In this document: in pieces, positions 14,941 through 23,359 of the stretch
How the letters are laid out: every line of letters starts with the position of its first letter
How positions within the stretch are numbered: the first letter of the stretch is position 1
Source of the DNA: Saprospiraceae bacterium UBA6168
GTDB lineage: Bacteria; Bacteroidota; Bacteroidia; Chitinophagales; Saprospiraceae
Length of the DNA stretch: 42,184 nt
Reading direction: 5' to 3'
Assembly (NCBI GenBank): GCA_002435785.1
Contig: DIUC01000075.1
Location: 1 to 42,184, forward strand
Notes under the pieces: generated by a model
What the model was told of the DNA's origin: nothing
Database searches by the model: none
Seen by the model: the letters and a program-made list of their open reading frames with translations, nothing else
Translations under genes and position numbers: made by a program

Positions 14941-16050
14941 TCAATCCACCCATTCCGCCACAAACACGTTCGTGTCCCGAGTGCCGCCGTTGTTGCGGTT
15001 GCTTGCGAATGAAATGTACTTTCCGTCTGGCGAGAACATCGGGAATGAGTCGAAGGCTTCGTCGAAGGTGATTTGCTCCAGGCCGGAGCCGTCTATATTG
15101 ATGGAGAAAATATTGAACTGGCGACCACTTTGGCTGTGGTGGTTGCTGCAAAACAGGATTTTCTTGCCCGATGGGTGCATATAGGGTGCCCAGTTGGCCT
15201 TGCCCACGTTGGTGATTTGGCGCATGTCGGAGCCGTCCACGTTGCAGGTGAATATTTCGAGGGCGGTGGGCTGCACAAGGCCAAGTTTGAGCAGGTCCTT
15301 ATAGGTTTTTTGCTCCACCTCGGTCTTGGGGCGGCTGGCCCTGAATATGAGTTTTTTGCTGTCGGGAGAGAAGAAAGCACCGCCATCGTAGCCCAGTTCC
15401 TTGGTCACTTGGCGTTGGTTGGAGCCGTCAATGTTCATGGTCCAAAGCTCCAGGTCGCCGGAGCGGGTGCTGGTGAACACGATTTTTTTGCCATCCGGCG
15501 ACACGGTTCCTTCGGCGTCATAGCCGGGCGAGTTGGTGAGTTGCTTGACGATTTTGCCGTTCATATCAGCTACGTAAATATCGAACTCTTGGTGGATGGC
15601 CCATACATACTTGCCATCGAGGCTTCGAGGTGCATGTGGGCAGCCCTCGCCGCTGTGCTCGCCGTGGGTGCTTGCGAAGAGGATGGTCTTGTTGCCGGGC
15701 ATGAAGTAGGAGCAGGTCGTTTTGCCAAGGCCAGAGCTGATTTGTATGGGTTTTGCGTCGCCCTTTACCCCGTCCATTGGCATGGTGAAAATCTGGTCGC
15801 AGGAAGCGCCCCATTTTTCGTGGGTAGCCTGAAAGGTGAGGGACTTGCTGTCAAAGCTCCAATAAGCTTCCGCATTGTCGCCGCCAAAGGTCAGTTGGCG
15901 CACATTGCGGAAATGCTTTTCGCCAGGAAGCTTGAGCGTATCGGTAGCTGGATTGTAGGTAGTGGATTTTTTGCTTGCGGCATTTTTGCTGCTGTTGCAG
16001 GCGCTGGTCATCAGGACAATGACCAAGACAAATAAGCTGAATTTATTCAT
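14941..16050 (-). CDS. TolB-like WD40 (PD40) beta-propeller lipoprotein
   Basis: 369 residues from the ATG at 16050 (MNKFSLFVLVIVLM), with lipobox TSAC, so an outer-membrane or periplasmic lipoprotein. The body is a string of PD40/TolB repeats with the pattern SPDGKKIVFTSTR: SFDSKSLTFQA, SPDGKKIVFTSTRSGD, SPDSKKLIFRASRP, HPSGKKILFCSNHH, SPDGKYISFASNRNNG, giving a roughly six-bladed propeller. Such proteins act as scaffolds, or occur beside peptidases, in Bacteroidota. The Pal-binding TolB N-terminal domain is missing, so a Tol-Pal role is not implied. Monocistronic, convergent with the SDR gene. Confidence 0.88.
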   Translation of the reverse strand: MNKFSLFVLVIVLMTSACNSSKNAASKKSTTYNPATDTLKLPGEKHFRNVRQLTFGGDNAEAYWSFDSKSLTFQATHEKWGASCDQIFTMPMDGVKGDAKPIQISSGLGKTTCSYFMPGNKTILFASTHGEHSGEGCPHAPRSLDGKYVWAIHQEFDIYVADMNGKIVKQLTNSPGYDAEGTVSPDGKKIVFTSTRSGDLELWTMNIDGSNQRQVTKELGYDGGAFFSPDSKKLIFRASRPKTEVEQKTYKDLLKLGLVQPTALEIFTCNVDGSDMRQITNVGKANWAPYMHPSGKKILFCSNHHSQSGRQFNIFSINIDGSGLEQITFDEAFDSFPMFSPDGKYISFASNRNNGGTRDTNVFVAEWVD

Positions 16051-16221
16051 TGAATTTTTGCGCAAAGATAGCATTCACGGCTGTTTGTGCTTACCGGGAC
16101 GGTGGCCGTTGGGTAATCGTTTTGTCAAAATCAGGGTGATTCGTGCGTTAAACTATATGGGTTGCCATGCCTAAATGGTCAAGCAATTCGATGCTGACAA
16201 GTTATTGGCCGTCCACACCTA

Positions 16222-16336
16222 ACCCCCGGCCCCTCTCATCCGAGGAGAAGGGCCGGGGGTGAGGTTTGCAAATGCTTACACTTTACAAAGAAAGCAGGGA
16301 TAGCCCCCCTCTCCTCGCAGGAGAGGGGCTGGGGGT
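16222..16336. repeat. Pair of CCCTCTCC-type GC-rich hairpins
   Basis: At 16222-16260 ACCCCCGGCCC pairs perfectly with GGGCCGGGGGT around a 17-nt loop. At 16306-16328 CCCCTCTCCT pairs perfectly with AGGAGAGGGG around a 3-nt loop, in a longer AGCCCCC/GGGGGT context. Both are followed by GTGAGGT, so they are two diverged copies of one unit. Neither is followed by a T run, so they are not classical terminators. The interval 16075-16367 has no gene. Confidence 0.7.
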
Positions 16337-16367
16337 GAGGTGAATTTCCCAATTCCCCATATTCTAC

Positions 16368-17729
16368 TCACGGTTTCGACCCCTCCAGCCATTTGGTGAT
16401 ATCGGGGCAGCTTTGGAAGCTCTGGTCAATTCGGATGTAGGTGGACAAGACTTTTTCCTCCACCCATTTGGTGGTCTGCGATGATTTTTTTTGCTCAATG
16501 GCTGCGGTCTGGATTTTGGCGTAGTCTTTTTCAAGGCTGGCAATGTGCGGTGTTGAGCGGCTTTGGAGCTGTACAATCCTGAAGAAGGTCTCGCCCCTGG
16601 GGTCGGTAAAGCTGAAGGGCTTTGAGAACTCGCCTACCTGCATGGTGTCAATGGTAAAATAAATGCTTGGCTCCAAGTCGCCAATTTCAAAGAAATTGTT
16701 GCCGCTTGCGGGGTTGACGAGCTTGCCGTCGTTGTTGAAGCTCTGTACTTCCTTGTAGCCGTAATATTTCACCGCCTTCGAAAAACTGATGCTGTCGGTG
16801 AGCAAAAGCTGCCGGACGGAATCTAATTTGTTCCTGGTAAGTTCGAGGTCGGCGTCGGTAATATCAGGTTTTACGAGAATGTGCCGGGTGTTGATGCTAT
16901 TGCCCCGGCGGCCCAGCAACTGGATGAGGTGGAAGCCGAATTCCGATTCCACCACCTCCGAGATTTCGTTTTCGTCGAGCTTGTAGGCGGCGGCTTCGAA
17001 CGCTTGCACGAACTTGCCCCGCTTGGTCCAGCCGAGGTCGCCTCCGATGCGGGCACTGGCAAAGTCGTCGGAGAATTTTTTTGCCAATTCGGCAAAAGGC
17101 TCACCGCCCTCCACGATGCGCTTGCGGATTTCCGTCAGTTTTTCGATGGCTTTTTTCCGCTCGGTTTCGTTGATTTGGGGCTTCATCACGATTTCCCCAA
17201 GCTCCACTTCGGAGTTGAAGTAGGGTAGGCTGTCACGGGGTATTTTCTTGAAAAAAGCCTTGACTTCGGATGGGGTCACGCTGATGCCTTCCATCACTTT
17301 GTTGCGCATTCGGTCGGACAGCAGTTGGCTGCGCATGTCGTCCCGAAAGGTCTCCCTTACCTGACCAATGGACTGGCCATAGTAGTCCTCAAACTGGTTG
17401 ACGTCGCCGCCCATATAGTCCAGGATTTGCTCGATACGGGCGTTCATCTGCGCCTCCACTTCTTCGTCAGCGACCAAGACGGAGTCTATTTTCGCTTGGT
17501 TGATGAGCAGTTTTTGCGTGAGCAAATTGTCCAGCATCAAGCAGCGTACATTAGGGGGGAGCTTGCCGCCCTGCCGCTCCCGGATGAGCGCCAACTGCTC
17601 TTCCAGCTCTGATAGCAGTACGTACTCGCCACCCACATTGGCGATCACCTTGTCTATGATTTCACGCTGTGCAACCAATTGCGAAGCGATGAGGATGGTC
17701 AAAAAACCGAGGGCAATTCTTTTTATCAT
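16368..17729 (-). CDS. SurA-like periplasmic peptidyl-prolyl isomerase/chaperone
   Basis: 453 residues with a signal peptide (MIKRIALGFLTILIASQLVAQ, cleaved after AQ). A SurA N-terminal domain follows (VIANVGGEYVLLSELEEQL, DNLLTQKLLINQAKID, FRDDMRSQLLSDRM). One parvulin domain at ~175-280 has GEPFAELAKKFSDD, GGDLGWTKRGKFVQAFE and GFHLIQLLGRRG. A second, degenerate one at ~285-395 begins INTRHILVKP. It should help outer-membrane proteins fold on their way to the Bam complex. With the next two genes upstream it forms a same-strand cluster of three related folding factors (115-bp gap to the next). Full length. Confidence 0.94.
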   Translation of the reverse strand: MIKRIALGFLTILIASQLVAQREIIDKVIANVGGEYVLLSELEEQLALIRERQGGKLPPNVRCLMLDNLLTQKLLINQAKIDSVLVADEEVEAQMNARIEQILDYMGGDVNQFEDYYGQSIGQVRETFRDDMRSQLLSDRMRNKVMEGISVTPSEVKAFFKKIPRDSLPYFNSEVELGEIVMKPQINETERKKAIEKLTEIRKRIVEGGEPFAELAKKFSDDFASARIGGDLGWTKRGKFVQAFEAAAYKLDENEISEVVESEFGFHLIQLLGRRGNSINTRHILVKPDITDADLELTRNKLDSVRQLLLTDSISFSKAVKYYGYKEVQSFNNDGKLVNPASGNNFFEIGDLEPSIYFTIDTMQVGEFSKPFSFTDPRGETFFRIVQLQSRSTPHIASLEKDYAKIQTAAIEQKKSSQTTKWVEEKVLSTYIRIDQSFQSCPDITKWLEGSKP

Positions 17730-17844
17730 TGAATTAAATTATTGATTGTCAGTGGGTTGATGGTGGTTTTTTTGGTTTATTTGAAACAGGTCATGTGTTG
17801 TTACCAGCCATTGCTGCCCAACATGCCAGTCCCAACCGAGCTAC

Positions 17845-18750
17845 TCAGTACAATTGCAAATATTTTTTTCGGACAGCTTCTTCGTAAAGTTTGTCCTTCA
17901 AATCCTCCAACAGCTCGGTTTTCCTTTTGTGCAGTATGACTTTCCGGGCTTGGTCTTCAATATAGGAAAGCGGAGCGAGTTCTTTTTTCCGGACCAATTC
18001 GAGGAGCTTGAAATAGTACATGAAATTTTCGTCCTTTTGAATGAAGTCCCTTCTGTTTTCCACATTGTTCACCGTCAACGTACCCTGGGGCATATACGCA
18101 GCTATGTCGTCCACATCGTACCAAATACTGTCCTGCAAGTGGTGAACGACGGCATGTTGGCTGCACCACCTTGCCAGGTCTGCGAAGTCCTCCTTTTTGT
18201 TGCCATTCCACCAGTCCAGCGCCTTGTCGGCGTTGGGTGCGTTTCGTGGGGCCTTGATAAATCGGCACCGAACGATGGGCGTTTCAAGCTGGTACTGCTC
18301 CTTGTTTTTTTCGTAAAATTCTTGCAACTGCACGGCGGTCACGGTCGAGTCCAGCAGCTTGTTCATGACGAGGGCTCCATAGTTGTTCTTGATGAGCGAG
18401 GAGCGGTAGTCGGCCACCAATTTCTCTAAGTTCAGGTCGTTGGGGATGTTTTGCTCGGCCTCGTGCAGCAGGGCCATTTCCCGCATCCAGTACCGCACAT
18501 AAGTGTTGATGATGACGGTGCTGTCCTCTCCGCTGATACCTTCCGGCAACATGCCCTCCATGTCGGACAGGAAAAGAGTCTTGTCGTAAATGCGCCCCAA
18601 CTGGCGGTCGCCGGTGGTGCGCTTACCGTCCTTCGAGCAGCCAGCAAACAAAGGCACCACTGCCAAAAAAAGCAGAAACCAGGCGGGGAGCAATACGCCG
18701 CCTGGTTTTCTTGTTTCACAATGCTTGTTTGTTCTTTTTGCCACGCCCAT
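17845..18750 (-). CDS. SurA/PpiC-related lipoprotein lacking an evident PPIase domain
   Basis: 301 residues from the ATG at 18750. The signal is unusual in having a ~20-residue basic leader before the hydrophobic segment; lipobox LFAGC. The mature part is all-helical like a SurA chaperone domain (STVIINTYVRYWMREMALLHEAE, EKLVADYRSSLIKNNYG, LQEFYEKNKEQYQLE). The parvulin core is absent or too diverged to see. The position between two PpiC-type genes, in the same direction, suggests a shared role in outer-membrane protein folding. An internal alternative start (TTG near the hydrophobic stretch) would give a more usual signal. The annotated ATG lies at the edge of the inverted repeat at 18752-18830. 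Confidence 0.82.
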   Translation of the reverse strand: MGVAKRTNKHCETRKPGGVLLPAWFLLFLAVVPLFAGCSKDGKRTTGDRQLGRIYDKTLFLSDMEGMLPEGISGEDSTVIINTYVRYWMREMALLHEAEQNIPNDLNLEKLVADYRSSLIKNNYGALVMNKLLDSTVTAVQLQEFYEKNKEQYQLETPIVRCRFIKAPRNAPNADKALDWWNGNKKEDFADLARWCSQHAVVHHLQDSIWYDVDDIAAYMPQGTLTVNNVENRRDFIQKDENFMYYFKLLELVRKKELAPLSYIEDQARKVILHKRKTELLEDLKDKLYEEAVRKKYLQLY

Positions 18751-18751
18751 G

Positions 18752-18830
18752 TTGGGTTGTTGGCGTGTTGGGCAGTTGGCGTATTGGGTAGGCGCTACTT
18801 AAAACGCCAACACGCCAACCCCCCAACCCA
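18752..18830. repeat. Inverted-arm repeat with TTGGCG units
   Basis: The left arm TGGGTTGTTGGCGTGTTGG (18753-18771) is followed by further TTGGCG/ATTGGG units. The right arm, CGCCAACACGCCAACC at 18805-18820 plus CCCCAACCCA to 18830, is its complement. It forms a long hairpin exactly filling the gap between two genes of the folding-factor cluster. Confidence 0.75.
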
Positions 18831-20810
18831 CTATTTTTTCACCAAGCTGTTGAACACCTTGTCGTTCAGCTTTACCTTGTATTCCTTGCGGAGCGACTCC
18901 AACCAACGTTTCTCCAAATAGTCCTGGTAATCGGCCACCACGTAGCCACGGGCCTCTTGCAGGTTCTTTTGGGACGGTGGCAGCAGTTCTTCCAACTTGA
19001 AGAAGTTGTACGATTTGTCCCGCTTGCTAATGTCCACTACCGACAGCGCTCCCACTTTCCACTCCATTTTGTCCACGACCTCATTGCGGCCCTTTTCGTA
19101 CTGTTTTTCGGTGCGGCTAAGGATTTTCTCCTCGTCGGTATTGAACTTGGCCAGTACGGCATCGGGGCCATTGTGCCTTGAAAATTCCCGGATTTGGTTG
19201 ATTTTATCCTTTGCTTTTTCAACCAAAGCATACTGGCTAAGCACGGCACGCTCCTCCCATTTGTAGTTGGCTTTGTTTTTTCCAAAAAAAGCTTCCAACC
19301 CAACGGAGTCGGCGGAGGCTTTGTCCCAGACTTCCATCTTGGTCACTTCAAAGAGCATGACGCCCTCCTCGTACTCCCGCATCAACGACTTGAACTCGGG
19401 GTATTTTTTCTCCAACAGGTGCTCCTCATGCTTGAGCGCCGTTTCGCCCACGTAGTCGGTGTAGAGGCTGTTCACCGTTTCCGCCACGCCGCTGCCCGAC
19501 ATCTGTTGGCGCTTGCGGGAGGCCCTTGCGGCGTAGTCCGCAAAATCGCCCATTGTGACTTTTTCTTTAGTGCCAAAGGCAAAAAGCGGCTTTGTGGAAG
19601 GGGTTTCTGGTGCTTTCCATTTGTATGTCAAAAAACTTTTGGCAGTATCCGCTTCTAATGTGGCGATAAACTCGGACAGCGTTGTACGGTCTTCCGTAAA
19701 ATTGCTCTCCCGCTTGATGCGCTCAATCATTTTCAGCCGGGACAGCTCGAAGCGGGCGTCCTGCTTGATTTGGTTTTGCAGCCTCGACTTGACGACAGCA
19801 AATGGCTCGTCCCGTTTCAGGCTGATGCGGCGGAGGATGTGCCAGCCAATGGTCGTTTGCACCGGGCCTGTGAAATCGCCGTCGTTCTTCAGGGAAAATG
19901 CGGCATCCTCGAAGACCCTTTCATAGCGGTTGATGCCGAAGAAACCGATATAACCGCCTTTTTCGGCAGTGGCTTGGTCCATCGAGGAGGTTTTTGCCAG
20001 TTCCTCAAAATTGGCACCGCCCTGGAGCATGGTGTACAGGGAGTCAATGGCACGGCGAGCCTTGATGCCGTCCGGAAATTTGTCGAGGCGAACCAAGATA
20101 TGGGCCACTTCCACTTCGCCCCGGGCTGGGCGGCGTCCATGTACCATGAGCAAATGGTAGCCGCCGTTGGTGCGGATGGGGCCTTGGAGTTTGCCAACTG
20201 GGCCAGTGTAGGCAGCGGTTTCGAGTGCATAAAAACCATTGGGGAAAAGGGCAGTCACGAAGCCGATATGCCCCATGTTTTTGTTGACGGATTTGTCGGT
20301 GGAATAGACCATTGCGACAGCGGCAAAGTCCTCACCGCCTTCCAACTTCTTCTTGGCTTCCATGATTTTGGTGTAGGCCGCCAGTGTGTCGGCGGGGGAG
20401 GCATTCGGGGCCAAGTTTATCATGATATGGCTTACGTCCACGTCCTGCTTGGTGCGGTCGTATGCTTCGTCCACCAATTTTTCGGTCACTTCCCGGTCAA
20501 TGAGGTAGGAGTCGGCAAGTTGTCTGCGGTAGCCGTCGAGTTCTTGCTTTAGCGATGAAATGGTATCGAGCTTCATGTCCTTGGCCTTTTTCACCTTCAG
20601 CTTGAAGTTGGTGTAGAGGTCAAGGTATTCTTGGAGGCTGGCTTTTGAAAAATCGGCTTTGTCTCCGTTGGTTTTTGAGTAAATGTATTTGAACTCGGAG
20701 AGGTGCACAGGGGTATCGTCAACAGAGAAAAGAACGGGGTCGTCTTTTTGGGCAAAGATTGCCGTGGAGAAAGTGAAGGTCAAGAGCAAAATCAAAAAAC
20801 GATTCAGCAT
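18831..20810 (-). CDS. PpiC-type peptidyl-prolyl isomerase with two parvulin domains
   Basis: 659 residues from the ATG at 20810 (MLNRFLILLLTFTFSTAIFAQ), a clear signal peptide; the longer in-frame start at 20999 lacks one. Parvulin domain 1 spans ~150-265 (VSHIMINLAP, GGEDFAAVAMVYSTD, NMGHIGFVTALF, GGYHLLMVHGRRP). Domain 2 spans ~268-375 (VAHILVRLDKFPDG, GGANFEELAKTSSMD, GGYIGFFGINRY, GWHILRRISLK). The C-terminal ~280 residues are helical and family-specific. It is the first gene of the three-gene folding cluster and is led by a TACTTTTG -7 element ~115 bp upstream. Periplasmic, acting on outer-membrane or secreted proteins. Confidence 0.94.
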   Translation of the reverse strand: MLNRFLILLLTFTFSTAIFAQKDDPVLFSVDDTPVHLSEFKYIYSKTNGDKADFSKASLQEYLDLYTNFKLKVKKAKDMKLDTISSLKQELDGYRRQLADSYLIDREVTEKLVDEAYDRTKQDVDVSHIMINLAPNASPADTLAAYTKIMEAKKKLEGGEDFAAVAMVYSTDKSVNKNMGHIGFVTALFPNGFYALETAAYTGPVGKLQGPIRTNGGYHLLMVHGRRPARGEVEVAHILVRLDKFPDGIKARRAIDSLYTMLQGGANFEELAKTSSMDQATAEKGGYIGFFGINRYERVFEDAAFSLKNDGDFTGPVQTTIGWHILRRISLKRDEPFAVVKSRLQNQIKQDARFELSRLKMIERIKRESNFTEDRTTLSEFIATLEADTAKSFLTYKWKAPETPSTKPLFAFGTKEKVTMGDFADYAARASRKRQQMSGSGVAETVNSLYTDYVGETALKHEEHLLEKKYPEFKSLMREYEEGVMLFEVTKMEVWDKASADSVGLEAFFGKNKANYKWEERAVLSQYALVEKAKDKINQIREFSRHNGPDAVLAKFNTDEEKILSRTEKQYEKGRNEVVDKMEWKVGALSVVDISKRDKSYNFFKLEELLPPSQKNLQEARGYVVADYQDYLEKRWLESLRKEYKVKLNDKVFNSLVKK

Positions 20811-20926
20811 GGTAGGATATATTTTGGTTATTAAAACGCTTTGCATGAGGGTCGGGCTTGCGCAGAAACGGCGACATGGTGAAGAATGTTGCCAGCAGTT
20901 TTTGCACAAATGCCGAAAAAGCGCCG

Positions 20927-20934
20927 CAAAAGTA
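20927..20934 (-). promoter_or_regulatory. -7 element (TACTTTTG) for the folding-factor cluster
   Basis: Exact TAnnTTTG match on the minus strand. It would give a leader of ~110 nt before the ATG at 20810 and excludes the longer start at 20999. Confidence 0.5.
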
Positions 20935-21014
20935 GCAAAATTTAAAGGTGGGCACTGTTTTGCCCTCTCCATTTGAATTTCATTTGATTTTTTAGTCATT
21001 CCTCACATTTAAGC

Positions 21015-21022
21015 TATTTTTG
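21015..21022 (+). promoter_or_regulatory. -7 element (TATTTTTG) for lysS
   Basis: Exact TAnnTTTG match, about 110 bp before the lysS ATG. The transcript leader would contain the whole repeat at 21035-21128. Confidence 0.45.
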
Positions 21023-21034
21023 CCCACTTTTTTT

Positions 21035-21128
21035 CAAGCGCCTGAGGGTTTAAGGGTTTGAGGGTTTAAGTTTTTTCCGAAGCTCAAGCCCTCAAGCCCT
21101 CAAACCCTCAAGCGCTCAAATCCTCAAA
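21035..21128. repeat. Inverted-arm repeat with AGGGTTTGA/CCCTCAAAC units in the lysS leader
   Basis: The left arm (21041-21070) iterates GAGGGTTTAAGGGTTTGAGG. The right arm (21082-21128) iterates CTCAAGCCCTCAAACCCTCA. The arms are complementary and separated by ~11 nt with a T run, so the lysS leader could fold into one long hairpin ending 3 nt before the start codon, with no Shine-Dalgarno site visible. Confidence 0.75.
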
Positions 21129-21131
21129 TTC

Positions 21132-22763
21132 ATGTCCGAATTAGAACTCGTCCGCCGTGACAACTTACAGAAAATCAAAGACTTAGGCGTAAATCCCTAC
21201 CCGCCGGAACTGTTCCCCGTAAACGCCACCGCCGCCGAAATCAAGGCCAATTATGCTGAGGAAGTGCTGGAGGACGGTACCAAAAACCGCCTTAACTACC
21301 AGTCCGTCTGCGTGGCGGGCCGCATCATGGCGCAGCGGGAAGCGGGAAAGGCCATGTTCATGAACATCCTCGACTCCACCGGCACCATCCAGCTTTACCT
21401 GAAACGGGACGATTTTGCGGAGCAAGAACAAGGCGAGGCTCCAGACTTCACTTTTTTCGACATTCTGATAAAAAAACTGCTCGACCTCGGCGACTTCATC
21501 GGCGTGAAGGGCTATGTTTTTGTGACAAAAACGGGCGAAACCAGCATCCATGTCCAGTCGTTGACGCTATTGGCAAAGGCCCTGCGACCACTGCCTACTG
21601 TGAAGCGGGACGCCGAGGGCAACGTTTACGATGCCTTCACCGACCCGGAAATGCGCTACCGAATGCGCTACGTGGACCTCATCGTGAACCCGGAAGTGAA
21701 AGAGACTTTCATCAAAAGGACGAAAATGGTCGCCTCCATCCGCAACTTCCTCAACGAACGGGGCGGCATGGAAGTGGATACGCCCGTGCTGCAGCCAATC
21801 CCCGGTGGGGCAGCTGCCCGTCCGTTCAAGACACACCACAATGCGCTCGACGTGCCGTTTTTCATGCGGGTGGCCAACGAGCTTTACCTCAAGCGCCTCA
21901 TCGTCGGCGGCTTCGAGTGGGTCTATGAGTTCAGCCGCAACTTCCGCAACGAGGGCATGGACCGGACGCACAACCCGGAGTTTACCATCCTCGAATTCTA
22001 CGTGGCCTACAAGGACTACTTTTGGATGATGGAAACCACCGAGCAACTCCTCGAAAAAGCCGCCCTTGACACTTGCGGCACGACGGACGTGGTGGTTGGC
22101 GACAAAAACCTCAGTTTCAAAGCGCCTTTTCAGCGCATCAGTATTTACGAAGCCATCGAAAAACACGGCGGCATTGATGTTGCTGAAATGGATGAAGCTG
22201 CCCTTCGGGAAGTTTGCAAAAAGCTGCACATCGAACTCGACCCCAGCATGGGCCGTGGCAAATTGATAGATGAAATCTTCGGGGAAGTGGCCGAAAAGCA
22301 CATGATTCAGCCCACTTTCGTCACCGACCACCCCGTGGAAATGTCGCCGCTGACCAAGAAGCACCGCAGCAAGCCGGGCCTTGTGGAGCGCTTCGAGCTG
22401 TACTGCAACGGCAAGGAAATCGCCAATGCCTACACCGAGCTGAACGACCCGATTGACCAACGGGAGCGCTTTGAAGACCAAGTGAAACTCATGGAACGGG
22501 GCGACGACGAGGCCATGTACATTGACCACGACTTCCTACGGGCGATGGAGTACGGGATGCCGCCCATGTCGGGTATCGGTTTTGGGATTGATAGGCTGGC
22601 GATGCTGTTTACGGGGCAGGCGAGTATTCAGGAGGTGCTGTTCTTTCCTCAAATGAGACCGGAAGTGTTTAAAACACTGGAAGATATTGATAAAGAAGGA
22701 AAGGAAAAATTTGGCGAAAAATGGTTCGATAGATTAAGTGGGAATAATGAAAGCCAAGCTTAG
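21132..22763 (+). CDS. lysS: Lysyl-tRNA synthetase, class II
   Basis: 543 residues. The N-terminal OB-fold anticodon domain is at ~55-150 (VCVAGRIMAQREAGKAMFMNI). The catalytic domain carries motif 1 (FLNERGGMEVDTPVLQPIPGG), the KTHHNALD loop, motif 2 at ~270 (FRNEGMDRTHNPEFTILEF) and motif 3 at ~480 (GIGFGIDRLAMLFT). It charges tRNA-Lys with lysine using ATP. Length is a little above the ~500 typical because of an insertion and a charged C-terminal tail (EDIDKEGKEKFGEKWF) common in Bacteroidota. The start follows the inverted-arm repeat directly. A toxin-antitoxin operon with its own promoter follows. Confidence 0.97.
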   Translation: MSELELVRRDNLQKIKDLGVNPYPPELFPVNATAAEIKANYAEEVLEDGTKNRLNYQSVCVAGRIMAQREAGKAMFMNILDSTGTIQLYLKRDDFAEQEQGEAPDFTFFDILIKKLLDLGDFIGVKGYVFVTKTGETSIHVQSLTLLAKALRPLPTVKRDAEGNVYDAFTDPEMRYRMRYVDLIVNPEVKETFIKRTKMVASIRNFLNERGGMEVDTPVLQPIPGGAAARPFKTHHNALDVPFFMRVANELYLKRLIVGGFEWVYEFSRNFRNEGMDRTHNPEFTILEFYVAYKDYFWMMETTEQLLEKAALDTCGTTDVVVGDKNLSFKAPFQRISIYEAIEKHGGIDVAEMDEAALREVCKKLHIELDPSMGRGKLIDEIFGEVAEKHMIQPTFVTDHPVEMSPLTKKHRSKPGLVERFELYCNGKEIANAYTELNDPIDQRERFEDQVKLMERGDDEAMYIDHDFLRAMEYGMPPMSGIGFGIDRLAMLFTGQASIQEVLFFPQMRPEVFKTLEDIDKEGKEKFGEKWFDRLSGNNESQA

Positions 22764-22770
22764 AACGCTA

Positions 22771-22802
22771 TTTGAGGTTTTCATAAAAACTGTTTATTTT
22801 TG
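22771..22802 (+). promoter_or_regulatory. Promoter of the RelE/ParE operon
   Basis: TTTG at 22771-22774 and TATTTTTG at 22795-22802 are 20 bp apart, a near-ideal Bacteroidota promoter. Transcription would begin ~12-14 nt before the antitoxin ATG at 22822. Confidence 0.65.
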
Positions 22803-22821
22803 AAAAAAACTGCTGAGAATT

Positions 22822-23073
22822 ATGAATACATTAGAATTAAAAGGGAGCATCATTGACACCGTAGCAAAGGTCAATGATTTAGCCTTGCTGGACGAATTGA
22901 ATCAGTTGGTGCATAAATTCATCAAGCTTAAACAAGACACTGACTGGTGGGATGAACTTACGCCTGAGCAGCAAAAGGAATTGCAATTGGCCATTGACGA
23001 AAGTGACGATGAGACCAATCTAGTATCAGAGGAAGATGCCAATGAAATGATTCAGAAATGGTTATCAAAGTAA
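22822..23073 (+). CDS. Antitoxin of a RelE/ParE-type pair
   Basis: 83 residues, acidic. The N-terminal helix LELKGSIIDTVAKVNDLALLDELNQLVHKFI precedes a WWDELTPEQQKELQLAID segment and an acidic C-terminus (SDDETNLVSEEDANEMIQKWL). This is the usual form of Bacteroidota antitoxins coded ahead of RelE/ParE toxins (often annotated as addiction-module proteins). It overlaps the toxin gene by 16 bp, so translation is coupled. It should bind the toxin through the C-terminal part and may autoregulate the promoter at 22771-22802. Confidence 0.85.
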   Translation: MNTLELKGSIIDTVAKVNDLALLDELNQLVHKFIKLKQDTDWWDELTPEQQKELQLAIDESDDETNLVSEEDANEMIQKWLSK

Positions 23074-23354
23074 GTTACTCTAAAAGGGCTTTGAGGAAAT
23101 TACATGAAATCATTGAATCCCTTCAAGATAATCACTCCCTTCAAGCCGCCATCAATTTCAACGCTGAAATTTCAAAACGAATTTTTCAGTTGAAAAAACA
23201 ACCCGGAGTTGGCCGTAAATCAACCAAGGCCAAGACTGTGAGGTACGTTCCCGTAGGAAAGTATAGAAGAATGTATTATCGTGTAATTGGTACAAATCTT
23301 CGTATCGTTGGTTTTTTCGATACACGCCAGCATCCAGACAAAAGCCTGTTTTGA
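23058..23354 (+). CDS. RelE/ParE-superfamily toxin
   Basis: 98 residues, basic. It has the RelE/ParE fold pattern: VSYSKRALRKLHEIIESLQ, a helical hairpin with FNAEISKRIFQLKKQPGVG, and the C-terminal strands VRYVPVGKYRRMYYRVIGTNLRIVGFFDTRQHPDK. The conserved Arg/Tyr/His-rich last strands (YRV, FDTRQHP) are close to ParE/RelE members that end FDTRQ.P. Whether it acts on ribosome-bound mRNA (RelE) or gyrase (ParE) cannot be told. Intact and with an intact antitoxin, so it is probably a working module. Confidence 0.9.
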   Translation: MVIKVSYSKRALRKLHEIIESLQDNHSLQAAINFNAEISKRIFQLKKQPGVGRKSTKAKTVRYVPVGKYRRMYYRVIGTNLRIVGFFDTRQHPDKSLF

Positions 23355-23359
23355 GCGAC

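Noticed and set aside
15073..16035. 320-residue plus-strand frame opposite the TolB-like gene
   Set aside because: The minus-strand gene has a signal peptide, a lipobox and regular PD40 repeats; the plus frame is compositional.
21567..22529. 320-residue open frame antisense to lysS
   Set aside because: Mirror of a fully supported lysyl-tRNA synthetase; no motifs, no promoter.
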